DNA from: Pseudomonas wenzhouensis
Lineage (GTDB): Bacteria > Pseudomonadota > Gammaproteobacteria > Pseudomonadales > Pseudomonadaceae
Direction of reading: 5' to 3'
DNA: 64,000 bases
Assembly (NCBI RefSeq): GCF_021029445.1
Contig: NZ_CP072610.1
Location: forward strand, 2,666,001-2,730,000
Shown here: positions 8,294 through 18,207 of the stretch, piece after piece
Position numbering within the stretch: the stretch's first letter is position 1
Layout of the letters: the number at the start of each line of letters is the position of its first letter
Translations under genes and position numbers: made by a program
The notes under the pieces: model-generated
The model's database searches: none
What the model saw: only the letters and a program-made list of their open reading frames with translations
What the model was told of the DNA's origin: nothing

Positions 8294-9640
8294 TCACAGG
8301 TACCAGCGGTATTCGCGCGGGCTGATGTCGTGCATGAAGGCCAGGTGATCCTGGCGTTTGTTCTCGCAATAAACCATGACGAACTCGCTACCGAGGCCGG
8401 CGGCGACGCGCTCGCTGGCCTGCATGCGGCGCACGGCGTCGAGCATGTCCTTGGGAAAGTCGACGCCGCTGCTGCGGTCGTCATTCAGCGGTGCGATGGG
8501 CTCGACCTGGGCATCGAGACCCTGTTCGATGCTGGTCAGTAATGCCGCCAGCACCAGATAGGGGTTGGCATCGGCGCCCGGCAGGCGGAATTCCAGGCGC
8601 AGGTTGCACGCGTCGGACTCGGGAATGCGCACGCAGGCGTCGCGATCCTCGAAGCCCCAGCTGGCCTTGCTCGCCGAGTTCACCTGGGCGCCAAAGCGGC
8701 GGTAGCTGTTGTGGTTCGGCGCGTAGATCGGCATCAGCTCCGGCAGCAGTTCCAGGCAACCGGCCACGGCATGCCGCAACGGACGCTGCTCGTCACGCGC
8801 CAGCAGGTTGTTGCCAGCCTCGTCGTACAGGCTGACGTGGATATGCATGCCGCTGCCCGGATACTGCAGGTATGGCTTGGCCATGAAGCTGGCGCGATGA
8901 CCATGCTTGAGCGCCACGCCACGGGTCACCCGGCAGAACAGCGCCGACCAGTCGGCCGCCTGCAGCGGGTCGGCGTTGTGGCTGAAGTTGATCTCGAACT
9001 GCCCCGGGCCGATCTCGGCGGTTATAACTGTGGTGTCGATGCCCTGCAGACGCGCGGTCTCACTGATGTCGTCGAGCACCTCGGCAAAACGCGAGAGCCG
9101 CTCGATATGCATATTCGGCTGGTCGTCGGCATCCCCGCTCAGGTCATCGCGCGGGTATTGCGGCAAGCCGTCCTTGAGCGCCTTGTCGAACAGGTAGAAC
9201 TCCAGCTCGAAGGCCACCACCGGACGAATGCCACGGGCGGCTAGGCGCTGCACCACGCGCGCCAGCACCTCGCGCGGTTCGAACTCGATCGGTGCTTCAG
9301 TACCATCGGAGCTGATCAGCATCTGCCCCAGCGGCTGGCGTTCCCAGTTCACCAGTTTGAGCGTGCCGGGAATCAAGCGGCGAGGCGCGTCCGGATCGCC
9401 ATCGTGGAAGCAGTAATCGCCAATCTCGTACAGCCCGCCCTGGGCGCCGAGCAGCATGCAATTCTGCGGCAACTTCAGGGCGCTGCCGGCGGCGACCTTC
9501 TCCAGCATCTCGATGGGGTAGCGCTTGCCGTAGAAATGCCCGGGAATGTCCAGGCAGATCAGGTCGACGAAGCGCACCTCGGGGTGGGCCTGGCGGAATT
9601 GGCGGACTTCGTCGAGCAGCTCGACTCGGGTGGCGTTCAT
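8294..9640 (-). CDS. puuA: Gamma-glutamylputrescine synthetase (glutamine synthetase family)
   Basis: ATP-dependent ligase of the glutamine-synthetase superfamily, about 448 residues, joining glutamate to putrescine or another polyamine. Catalytic-core motifs include VAFELEFYLFD, GPGQFEINFSHNADPLQAAD, SGMHIHVSLYD and the C-terminal LRLEFRLPGADANPYL. ATG 9640 is preferred over the longer frame to 9682, with GGAA upstream. Neighbours are the glutamylpolyamine oxidase, a PuuR-like repressor and SpuC, which fits the gamma-glutamylation route. Pseudomonads carry several PauA paralogues with different polyamine preferences, so the substrate is only an inference. Confidence 0.87.
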   Translation of the reverse strand: MNATRVELLDEVRQFRQAHPEVRFVDLICLDIPGHFYGKRYPIEMLEKVAAGSALKLPQNCMLLGAQGGLYEIGDYCFHDGDPDAPRRLIPGTLKLVNWERQPLGQMLISSDGTEAPIEFEPREVLARVVQRLAARGIRPVVAFELEFYLFDKALKDGLPQYPRDDLSGDADDQPNMHIERLSRFAEVLDDISETARLQGIDTTVITAEIGPGQFEINFSHNADPLQAADWSALFCRVTRGVALKHGHRASFMAKPYLQYPGSGMHIHVSLYDEAGNNLLARDEQRPLRHAVAGCLELLPELMPIYAPNHNSYRRFGAQVNSASKASWGFEDRDACVRIPESDACNLRLEFRLPGADANPYLVLAALLTSIEQGLDAQVEPIAPLNDDRSSGVDFPKDMLDAVRRMQASERVAAGLGSEFVMVYCENKRQDHLAFMHDISPREYRWYL

Positions 9641-9666
9641 TGTGGTTATTTCCGATTCACGGGAGG

Positions 9667-10239
9667 TCAGGTGTAGATCCACAACACCCGCGCGGGGGTG
9701 TCGCCCTGGTTGGCATAACGCAGGCGCGCATAGCTGGGCACCTGGAAAACATCGCCGGGGTAAAGGGTGGCGCTCTCTTCGTCCTCACCCAGCCACAGGG
9801 TCAATTGGCCTTCGAGCACGTAGCCGGCCTGCTCCGAGCGGTCGCTCATCTGCCGCTCACCACTGCTGGCGCCGGGTTCGAGCAGGCTATCGACCACCAT
9901 GAAGGCGCCCTGCAGCGTCGGCGAGGCCATGATGTCGGTGATGCCACCAGCCAGATACAGGGTACGGCGCTCATCCGGCCGGGTGACCCAGTCCAGCGCC
10001 TTGGGCTTGGGCAGGCTGTAGAAATAGGTGGTGGGCACGTCGAGCGCCTCGGCGATGGCGGTCAGATCCTCCACCGTCGGGCGCGACAAGCCACGTTCGA
10101 CCTGCGAGAGAAAGCCCACGGAGCGGCCGATGCGCTCGGCCAGCTCGTTGAGGGTGACCTTCTTGTGCTTGCGCAGGTCGTGGATCAGCACGGCCAGGGC
10201 CGCCATCTCCAGGTTCTTGTCCATCTCTGGGCTGTTCAT
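9667..10239 (-). CDS. puuR: XRE-cupin transcriptional regulator, PuuR-like
   Basis: A 190-residue two-domain regulator: an N-terminal XRE helix-turn-helix (about 20-75; VTLNELAERIGRSVGFLSQVERGLSRPTVEDL) and a C-terminal small cupin (about 115-188; GYVLEGQLTLWLGEDEESATLYPGDVFQVP). The layout and operon context match PuuR/PauR, repressors of polyamine catabolism. It starts one base after the oxidase stop and ends 26 bases before the ligase start, so it is inside the operon it probably controls. A 9+9 bp inverted repeat at 11539-11566, just before the first operon gene, is a plausible site. The ligand is unproven. Confidence 0.85.
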   Translation of the reverse strand: MNSPEMDKNLEMAALAVLIHDLRKHKKVTLNELAERIGRSVGFLSQVERGLSRPTVEDLTAIAEALDVPTTYFYSLPKPKALDWVTRPDERRTLYLAGGITDIMASPTLQGAFMVVDSLLEPGASSGERQMSDRSEQAGYVLEGQLTLWLGEDEESATLYPGDVFQVPSYARLRYANQGDTPARVLWIYT

Positions 10240-10240
10240 T

Positions 10241-11530
10241 TCAGAAGCTGTCTCTTAGTCGGTACCAGGCCTTGCCAATGGCCTCGAGCGGCGCCGCCAG
10301 GCGCTCGCCAAATGGAAAGGCGGGGTTGCGCAACTGCTGGTACAGGGCCAGTTCGTCGTCATTGCCGAGAATCGCATCGCTGACAGCCCGCGCCGCTGCC
10401 AGGGTCGGCAATACGCCATGGCCGGAGAAGCCCTGCAGCCAATAGCGGCCGTTCTCGCCACCGATATCCGGCGTGCGCGCACGGGTGATGTCGATATGCC
10501 CACCCCAGGCGAAATCGATGGCCACGTCTGACAACTGCGGGAATACACGCTCGAGGAAAGGCCGCGTGGCAGCCGCCATGTCCTTCGGCAGGCCGCCCAG
10601 ATAGGTGCAACCGCCGCCGAATAGCAAGCGGTGATCCGGCGTGCGGCGGAAATAATCGAGGACGAACTGGTTATCGGTGACACAAGCATTGCGCGGCAGC
10701 AAGGCCTCGGCGCGTTCTGCGCCCAACGGCTCGGTGGCGATCTGGTAGGTGCCGACCGGCAGGATGCGCCGGGCCAGGCGTGGCTCCAGATCGTCGATAT
10801 AGGTGTTGCAGGCCAGCACCAGATTGTCGGCCTGCACGCTGCCCTGCTCGGTACGCACGTGGTAGCCGTCGCCATGCCTATCCTGACTCAGTGCGCGACT
10901 CTGCTCGAAGATCTGCCCACCGGCGCGAACGAAGGCCTCGGTCAGGCCGAGTGCCAGCTTGAGCGGGTTGAGGTGGCCGGCTTCTGGGTCATAGAGACCC
11001 GCCTGATAACGCTCACTGGCGACCCATTGCGGCATCTGCTCACGAGAGACGAACTGCAGCGCGCGGTGCCCCCACTTATAGGCGGCCTGCTCCTGCCATT
11101 CATGCAACAGCACCACGCGGCGCGGCAGCACAGCCGTCCACAGATGGCCACGGCGATAATCGCAGTCGAAACCATAACGCTGGGGCAGTTCGCGCAACTC
11201 GCGGGCCGCCCAGGTCATGCCATACCATAGACGGCGGGCACGTTCGAGACCAAGCGCCTTCTCCAGCGGCGGCATATCGCACGACCAGCCGAGAATCGCC
11301 TGCCCGCCATTACGACCGGAAGCCGCCCAGGCCACCCGGCTGGCCTCCAGCAGGATCACCCGCTTGCCGGCTTCGGCCAGGCGCAGCGCCGTGTGCAGAC
11401 CGCTGAAACCAGCACCGACCACCAGTACATCGCACTGCACGTTACCTTGCAGGGCCGGATAGTGCCTCAACCGATCCCGACAGTTCTGCGCGTAGTAACT
11501 GTCGACATGCTCACTGGCCTGGCGAAACAT
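10241..11530 (-). CDS. puuB: FAD-dependent gamma-glutamylpolyamine oxidase (PuuB/PauB-like)
   Basis: A 429-residue flavoprotein oxidase of the DAO/glycine-oxidase type. CDVLVVGAGFSGLHTALRLAEAGKRVILLEA at 33-63 is the ADP-binding fold, and RVAWAASGRNGGQ is the family block that follows. The C-terminus has GGHIDITRARTPDIG and LQGFSGHGVLPT, typical of PuuB/PauB. It oxidises gamma-glutamyl-amines to aldehydes with release of peroxide. It is first in the operon and is preceded by an AT-rich stretch with a perfect inverted repeat nine bases before the start. Standard length, no damage. Confidence 0.88.
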   Translation of the reverse strand: MFRQASEHVDSYYAQNCRDRLRHYPALQGNVQCDVLVVGAGFSGLHTALRLAEAGKRVILLEASRVAWAASGRNGGQAILGWSCDMPPLEKALGLERARRLWYGMTWAARELRELPQRYGFDCDYRRGHLWTAVLPRRVVLLHEWQEQAAYKWGHRALQFVSREQMPQWVASERYQAGLYDPEAGHLNPLKLALGLTEAFVRAGGQIFEQSRALSQDRHGDGYHVRTEQGSVQADNLVLACNTYIDDLEPRLARRILPVGTYQIATEPLGAERAEALLPRNACVTDNQFVLDYFRRTPDHRLLFGGGCTYLGGLPKDMAAATRPFLERVFPQLSDVAIDFAWGGHIDITRARTPDIGGENGRYWLQGFSGHGVLPTLAAARAVSDAILGNDDELALYQQLRNPAFPFGERLAAPLEAIGKAWYRLRDSF

Positions 11531-11538
11531 AAGCGGCT

Positions 11539-11566
11539 CATGAAATTTAAAATAATTAATTTCATG
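11539..11566. promoter_or_regulatory. Perfect inverted repeat at head of polyamine operon
   Basis: CATGAAATT (11539-11547) and AATTTCATG (11558-11566) are exact inverted copies separated by ten AT-rich bases, starting nine bases upstream of the oxidase ATG. It is a likely operator, with the PuuR-like protein as obvious candidate. The rest of the 288-base gap (11567-11818) is AT-rich and then unremarkable; I see no gene in it. Confidence 0.55.
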
Positions 11567-11818
11567 AAAATATATAGATAAAATTTCACAAAGGCAAGTC
11601 TGAGCACGCCAGGGGCGAGCTCAGACGCAGCGCTCGACAGAAATACTCGCGACCAGATTCTTCACGGAAAGTCATCGCGCGACGCTCATACAAACGAAAT
11701 CGCTCGAAGAAGCGCAGCTTAGGTGCTGTAAATGCACATCCTGAGAGGAATAACGGCGCCGCATCAGCGAGCGCCGATACTTTCCGTACAGAGCCTAAAG
11801 CCCTTCCTGCGACACCTG

Positions 11819-12967
11819 CTATAGCCCCATCTGCTTGGCGATGATTTCGTTCATGATCTCGCGCGTGCCGCCGCCAATGGAGAGGATGCGGTTGTCGCGG
11901 TACAGGCGCTCTACCAGGGACTCGCGCATATAGCCCATGCCGCCCATGATCTGCACCGCATCGTAGGTCAGGCGGTCGGCGATATCGGTGGCGAAGTTCT
12001 TGGCCATGGAGATTTCCTTGATCACGCTTCTGCCGGCCGCCATCTGCGCGGCCTGGCGGTAGGTGAACTCACGGGAGACTTCCAACTGAGTAGCCATCTC
12101 GGCCAGGCGGTGCTTGAGCACCTGGAACTTGCCCACCGGCTTGCCGAACGCCTGGCGCTCGCGCGCCCACTTCATCGACTCTTCCAGCGCCATTTGCGCG
12201 GTCATATTGGCCATGATCGCCAGGCTCAGGCGTTCGCTCTGGAAGTTGGCCATGATGCAGGCGAAGCCGGCGTTCTCCACGCCGATGAGGTTCTCCACCG
12301 GCACCAGGCAGTCATCGAAGAACAGTTCGGCGGTGTCCGACGCCCACCAGCCCATCTTCTTCAGTTTGCGACCGACGGTGAAGCCTGGCGTGCCCTTTTC
12401 CACCAGCAACAGGCTGACGCCGCCAAAGCCCTCGCCACCGGTACGCACCGCCACCGTGTAGTAATCGGCACGCACGCCGCTGGTGATGAAGGTCTTGCTG
12501 CCGTTGATGCGGTAATGGTCGCCATCACACACGGCGCGGGTCTTGAGGTTGGCCACGTCGGAGCCACCGGAAGGCTCGGTGACTGCCAGCGCCATGATCT
12601 TCTCGCCGGCCAGCACCTGCGGCACCACGCGCTCGCGGATGGCAGGCTTGGCCCATTTGACGATGGGCGGCAAACCGATATCCAGCGAGCCCAGCCCGGC
12701 CACCAGGCCGCCCGAGCCGCTGCGCATCAGTTCCTCGCTGGCTGCGACCTTGGCGAATACGTCGCCCTCGTGGCTGCCGCCGTACTGCTCCGGGTAGCCG
12801 ATACCGAGGATGCCCGCCTCACCTGCCTTGAGGTACAGCTCACGAGGAAATTCCTCGGCCTCCTCCCACTCGTCGATATGCGGCAGGATCTCGCGCTCGA
12901 CGAAGCGCCGAACAGAATCACGAACCAGTTGGTGGGACTCATCGAAATACGACAGAGCGGCGGCCAT
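11819..12967 (-). CDS. Acyl-CoA dehydrogenase, possible second citronellyl-CoA dehydrogenase
   Basis: A 382-residue FAD acyl-CoA dehydrogenase. ALAVTEPSGGSDVANLKTRA is the flavin/substrate block (about 130-149), and the C-terminus has QIMGGMGYMRESLVERLYRDNRILSIGGGT. Electrons would pass to EtfAB, encoded at 60-62 kb. GGGAG lies upstream of the ATG. A sequence identical at 17 of 18 positions to the atuR-atuA operator lies 34-51 bases before the start, suggesting AtuR control and a role in acyclic terpene or related branched acyl-CoA oxidation. As I recall, the P. aeruginosa counterpart in this position (PA1535) has been discussed with AtuD; this is unchecked. Confidence 0.9.
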   Translation of the reverse strand: MAAALSYFDESHQLVRDSVRRFVEREILPHIDEWEEAEEFPRELYLKAGEAGILGIGYPEQYGGSHEGDVFAKVAASEELMRSGSGGLVAGLGSLDIGLPPIVKWAKPAIRERVVPQVLAGEKIMALAVTEPSGGSDVANLKTRAVCDGDHYRINGSKTFITSGVRADYYTVAVRTGGEGFGGVSLLLVEKGTPGFTVGRKLKKMGWWASDTAELFFDDCLVPVENLIGVENAGFACIMANFQSERLSLAIMANMTAQMALEESMKWARERQAFGKPVGKFQVLKHRLAEMATQLEVSREFTYRQAAQMAAGRSVIKEISMAKNFATDIADRLTYDAVQIMGGMGYMRESLVERLYRDNRILSIGGGTREIMNEIIAKQMGL

Positions 12968-13000
12968 GCGGGTACTCCCGTTATTGTTTTCGCCACCCTA

Positions 13001-13018
13001 ACCTAGCGCTTGCTTGGT
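13001..13018. promoter_or_regulatory. AtuR-type operator before acyl-CoA dehydrogenase
   Basis: ACCTAGCGCTTGCTTGGT differs at one base from the right-hand operator at 39781-39798 in the atuR-atuA gap (ACCAAGCGCTTGCTTGGT). It lies 34 bases upstream of the dehydrogenase ATG, close to the 41-base distance of the atuA operator. Function is inferred from identity and position. Confidence 0.6.
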
Positions 13019-13033
13019 TTTCAAGCGAGCGTT

Positions 13034-13618
13034 TCATTTCTGCTCGTGCAGCGTCTTCCTCACCCGCTCGCCCATTTCGTAGGCCGGCCCTTCCACTGCC
13101 TGGAAATTACGGGTGTAGCGCTGGGCGAAACCATCGGTGCCCCACTCGCGGTACTGCTGCACATGCCATAACTCATGCGCCCAGAGCACAGGGTCGGCGG
13201 CAGCCGCCTGTGCATCACGAAACACCACCACATCCACCAGCGTCACAGCCTGTACGTCGGGGTTCTGCAGCATGACGGTGGCGGCATCCATCTCGTCGGT
13301 GATACCGACGCGATAGCGCACTTCATCGAGCAACGCATCGTCGTAGAACGGCGCGAGCTGCGCGCGAATCATCAGGGGAATTGGCTCGGTGCCGGCTCGG
13401 ATTGCCGCCTGGCGCGATTGCAGCAGCCAGGTTTCGAGGCGCGCCGCCGCCATATTCAGGCCATCTTCCCGCACCCGCACCGGATCGGGCACACATAGGC
13501 AGGAAGCGCCCAGACACACCTGAATCTGCCCAGTCGGGCATTGGGCCTGTGCAGCCAGAGGCGCCCCGATCAGGAACACCAGGGCAATACGGCGCAGAGT
13601 GTCGGCGATCACGGGCAC
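13034..13618 (-). CDS. Secreted HExxH protein (DUF4157-like), Cys-rich N-terminus
   Basis: A 194-residue exported protein. A Sec signal peptide covers about residues 1-25 (FLIGAPLAAQA, likely cut before QCPTG). The mature start holds four closely spaced cysteines (CPTGQIQVCLGASCLC). Near residue 147 is WAHELWHVQQYREWG, an HExxH zinc-protease motif of the type found in DUF4157 proteins, with an E further on in QAVEGPAYEMGERV that could be a third ligand. It lies between the acyl-CoA dehydrogenase and recR, 24 bases before the recR side. Peptidase activity is predicted from the motif only; no substrate can be named. Confidence 0.72.
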   Translation of the reverse strand: MPVIADTLRRIALVFLIGAPLAAQAQCPTGQIQVCLGASCLCVPDPVRVREDGLNMAAARLETWLLQSRQAAIRAGTEPIPLMIRAQLAPFYDDALLDEVRYRVGITDEMDAATVMLQNPDVQAVTLVDVVVFRDAQAAAADPVLWAHELWHVQQYREWGTDGFAQRYTRNFQAVEGPAYEMGERVRKTLHEQK

Positions 13619-13642
13619 TCCGATTAGAGAGGATTTGACGGC

Positions 13643-14242
13643 TTACAGGCTGATCGGGCGCCGACCTGCCAACGCATGGGCCAGGGTGCCGCCGTCGACC
13701 AGTTCCAGCTCGCCACCCAGCGGCATGCCATGGGCGATACGCGAGGCAACCAGGCCTTTGCCGGCAAGGATCTGCGCGATGTAGTGCGCAGTGGCCTCAC
13801 CCTCTACGGTCGGGTTGGTGGCCAGGATCACTTCGCTGAAAGCACCGGCCTCGATGCGCTCCAGCAGCGCGGGAATGCCGATGGCTTCCGGGCCCAGGCC
13901 ATCGAGCGGGGACAGATGCCCCTTGAGCACGAAGTAGCGACCGCGAAAGCCGGTTTGCTCCACTGCATGCACGTCCATCGGCCCCTCTACGACGCACAGC
14001 AGGCTGTCATCGCGGCGCTCGTCCAGACACAGCTGGCACAGTTCGTCTTCGCTCAGGCTGCGGCATCGCTTGCAGTGGCCCACGCCTTCCATCGCAGCAT
14101 TGAGCGCCTGAGCCAGACGCTGACCGCCACTGCGATCACGCTCAAGCAGCTGCAGCGCCATGCGCTGCGCGGTCTTCTGCCCAACACCGGGCAGGATGCG
14201 CAGGGAATCGATCAACTGGCGAATCAGGGGGCTGAAGCTCAT
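13643..14242 (-). CDS. recR: Recombination mediator RecR
   Basis: A 199-residue RecFOR-pathway protein that, with RecO, loads RecA at gapped DNA. In order: the helix-hairpin-helix ([16 protein letters not shown], about 15-30), the zinc finger [16 protein letters not shown] (about 58-73), the Toprim domain (VVEGPMDV...[15 protein letters not shown]) and the C-terminal Walker-like [15 protein letters not shown] 14242 has AGGA upstream; the frame's upstream ATG at 14269 is not used. It is downstream of dnaX and ybaB on the same strand, the common dnaX-ybaB-recR order, here with a 208-base gap after ybaB. Confidence 0.96.
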   Translation of the reverse strand: MSFSPLIRQLIDSLRILPGVGQKTAQRMALQLLERDRSGGQRLAQALNAAMEGVGHCKRCRSLSEDELCQLCLDERRDDSLLCVVEGPMDVHAVEQTGFRGRYFVLKGHLSPLDGLGPEAIGIPALLERIEAGAFSEVILATNPTVEGEATAHYIAQILAGKGLVASRIAHGMPLGGELELVDGGTLAHALAGRRPISL

Positions 14243-14275
14243 GGAAGTCCTGCAAAGGTTGGCGGGCAACGATTT

Positions 14276-14293
14276 GGTGGGCTAAAGCCCACC
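14276..14293. repeat. Short perfect hairpin between ybaB and recR
   Basis: GGTGGGCT and AGCCCACC are exact inverted copies around a two-base loop. The wider 208-base gap (14243-14450) carries no gene. The motif (gtgggctaaagcccac) resembles dispersed Pseudomonas REP-type hairpins and interrupts an otherwise tight operon. Confidence 0.55.
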
Positions 14294-14450
14294 CTACGAA
14301 CTGAACATGCGATCAACATAAGTAAGAGTGGCGATCAGGCGGCGTGCAGGGCAAGGCGCCGACGAACGAGGAACCGCAGTGTGCTGCAGCACATGAGGAT
14401 TCCGAGTTCGTCGGCAACACAGCCATGTGCGTCGACTGGGCGTCACCTAT

Positions 14451-14777
14451 TCAGAAAGGCATTTTGAAGCCTGGGGGGAGCTGCATGCCTGCGGTCATGC
14501 CGGACATTTTCTCCTGGCTGTTCTGCTCGACCTTGCGCACGGCGTCATTGACGGCCGCGGCGATCAGGTCTTCCAGCACTTCCTTGTCTTCCTGCATCAG
14601 GCTGTCGTCCAGGGTGATGCGCTTGACGTCGTGACGACCGGTCATCACCACGCTGACCAGACCGGCGCCGGACTGGCCGGTGACTTCGGCGTTGGCCAGT
14701 TCTTCCTGCATCTTCTGCATTTTTTCCTGCATTTGCTGAGCCTGTTTCATCAGGCCTGCCATGCCACCTTTCATCAT
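14451..14777 (-). CDS. ybaB: YbaB/EbfC family nucleoid-associated protein
   Basis: A 108-residue DNA-binding protein of the YbaB/EbfC family. The N-terminal amphipathic, Met- and Gln-rich helix [19 protein letters not shown] and the core [26 protein letters not shown] are typical; the C-terminus ends in LPPGFKMPF. Members form tweezer-like dimers that bind DNA. It lies 24 bases downstream of dnaX and is probably co-transcribed with it. Confidence 0.95.
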   Translation of the reverse strand: MMKGGMAGLMKQAQQMQEKMQKMQEELANAEVTGQSGAGLVSVVMTGRHDVKRITLDDSLMQEDKEVLEDLIAAAVNDAVRKVEQNSQEKMSGMTAGMQLPPGFKMPF

Positions 14778-14801
14778 GTCGGTATCCTCGGTATTCGGGG
14801 T

Positions 14802-16880
<2,079 letters not shown>

Positions 16881-16995
16881 GGAAAACCGTCGTATGAGGA
16901 AAGCAAAAGTGGGCTAATGCTAGCGGAGCAACCGGCAAATTGCATCCGCCAACCGATACCCGCAGACGTCACAGAGGTGCTCTGCAAATAGCGCT

Positions 16996-17023
16996 GTTCA
17001 ATTCTTGAACAACGGCGTATAGT
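16996..17023 (+). promoter_or_regulatory. Dyad and candidate promoter in the dnaX upstream gap
   Basis: The 462-base gap between dnaX and the first small gene holds no gene I can support. It contains the dyad GTTCAA-TTC-TTGAAC (16996-17010) followed by a -10-like TATAGT at 17018-17023. This could drive the two small genes 320 bases downstream, though the -35 is poor and the leader would be long. Confidence 0.3.
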
Positions 17024-17342
17024 CCGAACCGTTCGTACCACGCTGCAAGTCAAAAAGGCCTTCGCGCCCCCTCGCTGGTTTCCCGGTTCAACGTCTAGCG
17101 CTGTTTCGCGCTACCGCCCTACCCGATCCCATCCGCTGACTGATCAGGCCGACTCGCCACTTACTGGCGCAGATCCTCCGCCTGCCTCCGACGTACCGAC
17201 CACGCCTAAGAACCGTAACACTGGAACTTTATCGTGCTAACCAAGCTCCGATGGTTCGACATGCTATGGCCGCTTTTCGGCCAACCACATGGAGCTACAC
17301 CACGCGCAACGAAGCGCACATGCTTTAAGGAAGTACCTAAGA

Positions 17343-17564
17343 ATGAATGCTCAACATCAAATTCAGAAAGCCATCAGCACCCTGACCCACGCCTTCGCGC
17401 CGTTCGACTGCCGCATCCAGGCCACGCGCAAGGGCAGCTTCAGCTTCACCCTAGTCGACAAGACCGGTATCGCCCAGTACAGCCAGCGTCTTTACCCGGG
17501 CCAGTACAACGACGATTCGCTGCAACAGGTGATCGAGCGTACGCGCCAATCGCTCACGGCTTGA
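17343..17564 (+). CDS. Small conserved Pseudomonas protein
   Basis: A 73-residue soluble protein. The central pattern AFAPFDCRIQATRKGSFSFTLVDKTGIAQYSQRL resembles the small DUF1652/DUF3509-type proteins common in pseudomonads, but I cannot place it firmly. ATG 17343 is favoured over the longer frame from 17289 because TAAGGAA lies 12-14 bases upstream and the upstream residues look non-coding. The protein encoded next (17618) shares the same layout, so the two may be diverged duplicates. It lies between dnaX and ffs; function unknown. Confidence 0.6.
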   Translation: MNAQHQIQKAISTLTHAFAPFDCRIQATRKGSFSFTLVDKTGIAQYSQRLYPGQYNDDSLQQVIERTRQSLTA

Positions 17565-17617
17565 ACCAAGCCGCCATGTTGAGGTCGAAGCAAATCAACC
17601 TCAGGATGGAGTCAGAT

Positions 17618-17905
17618 ATGGAACTCAGCAATCAGCAACTCGTCGACCATCTGTTCAATCCGCTGCGCGCCAGCTTCAGCTCGCCGCGGCCGGATGGCAG
17701 CGTCATCCTCGCCTTGCTCGACGAGAGCGACAGCACCGTCTACAGCCGTGTTCTGGCCAGGCCCCAAATCACCGACCAGAACGCCTTTGCCCAGAGCCTG
17801 GAAGAAATCCGCCTGGAACTGGCGGTACGCGCCGGCAATATTCCTGCCGACCTGCGCAAGATACTCAAGGAACAGGACAGCGTGCTGAATTACCGCATCG
17901 CCTGA
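17618..17905 (+). CDS. DUF3509-like small protein
   Basis: A 95-residue soluble protein with the core LFNPLRASFSSPRPDGSVILALLDESDSTVYSRVL followed by SLEEIRLELAVRAG, a layout like Pseudomonas DUF3509 proteins. ATG 17618 is chosen because GGAG lies six bases upstream; an in-frame ATG at 17606 is the alternative. It follows the other small gene by 53 bases and ends just before a strong terminator, so the two probably form one transcript. No function is known to me. Confidence 0.68.
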   Translation: MELSNQQLVDHLFNPLRASFSSPRPDGSVILALLDESDSTVYSRVLARPQITDQNAFAQSLEEIRLELAVRAGNIPADLRKILKEQDSVLNYRIA

Positions 17906-17919
17906 ACCTGCACACCCGC

Positions 17920-17951
17920 AAAAGCCTGCGCCCAACGCGCAGGCTTTTTAT
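17920..17951 (+). terminator. Rho-independent terminator after the small-gene pair
   Basis: AAAAGCCTGCGC (17920-17931) pairs with GCGCAGGCTTTT (17937-17948) across a five-base loop, followed by TTATT. It sits 14 bases after the stop at 17905 and separates the pair from the oppositely transcribed ffs. Confidence 0.92.
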
Positions 17952-18019
17952 TGCGCAGAGCAAATGACCAGCGACGAGACGGGGGCATCGAAAGAGAAGG
18001 AGGGAAGCGCTAGAGATTG

Positions 18020-18131
18020 GAGGCGAACCCTGCCAGCCACACCCCGGCACACGATGTTCCCGCTGTGGCTGCTCCCTTCCGGGCCTGACCAGGTTCACGG
18101 GTAATCGTTGCGAGGGGACCGACAGGGCCCA
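18020..18131 (-). ncRNA. ffs: 4.5S signal recognition particle RNA
   Basis: On the minus strand the sequence contains the SRP domain IV core: CAGGTC-type internal loop (GTGAACCTGGTCAGGCCCGG), the GGAA tetraloop (CCGGAAGGG) and AGCAGCCA. The 5' end GGGCCCTG pairs with CAGGGTTC near the 3' end to close the long rod. Length is about 110 nucleotides, as for E. coli 4.5S RNA. It binds Ffh for co-translational targeting. The position downstream of dnaX matches other pseudomonads. End coordinates are good to a few bases. Confidence 0.93.
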
Positions 18132-18207
18132 CCATAACGAAGCCCGCCATTGCGACGGGCCGCGCCATTGTAACGACTAAACGCAAACTTACAACTGCTT
18201 CAAACAC

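Noticed and set aside
18010..18207. 65-residue minus-strand frame over the ffs region
   Set aside because: The sequence is the 4.5S RNA; coding potential is incidental.
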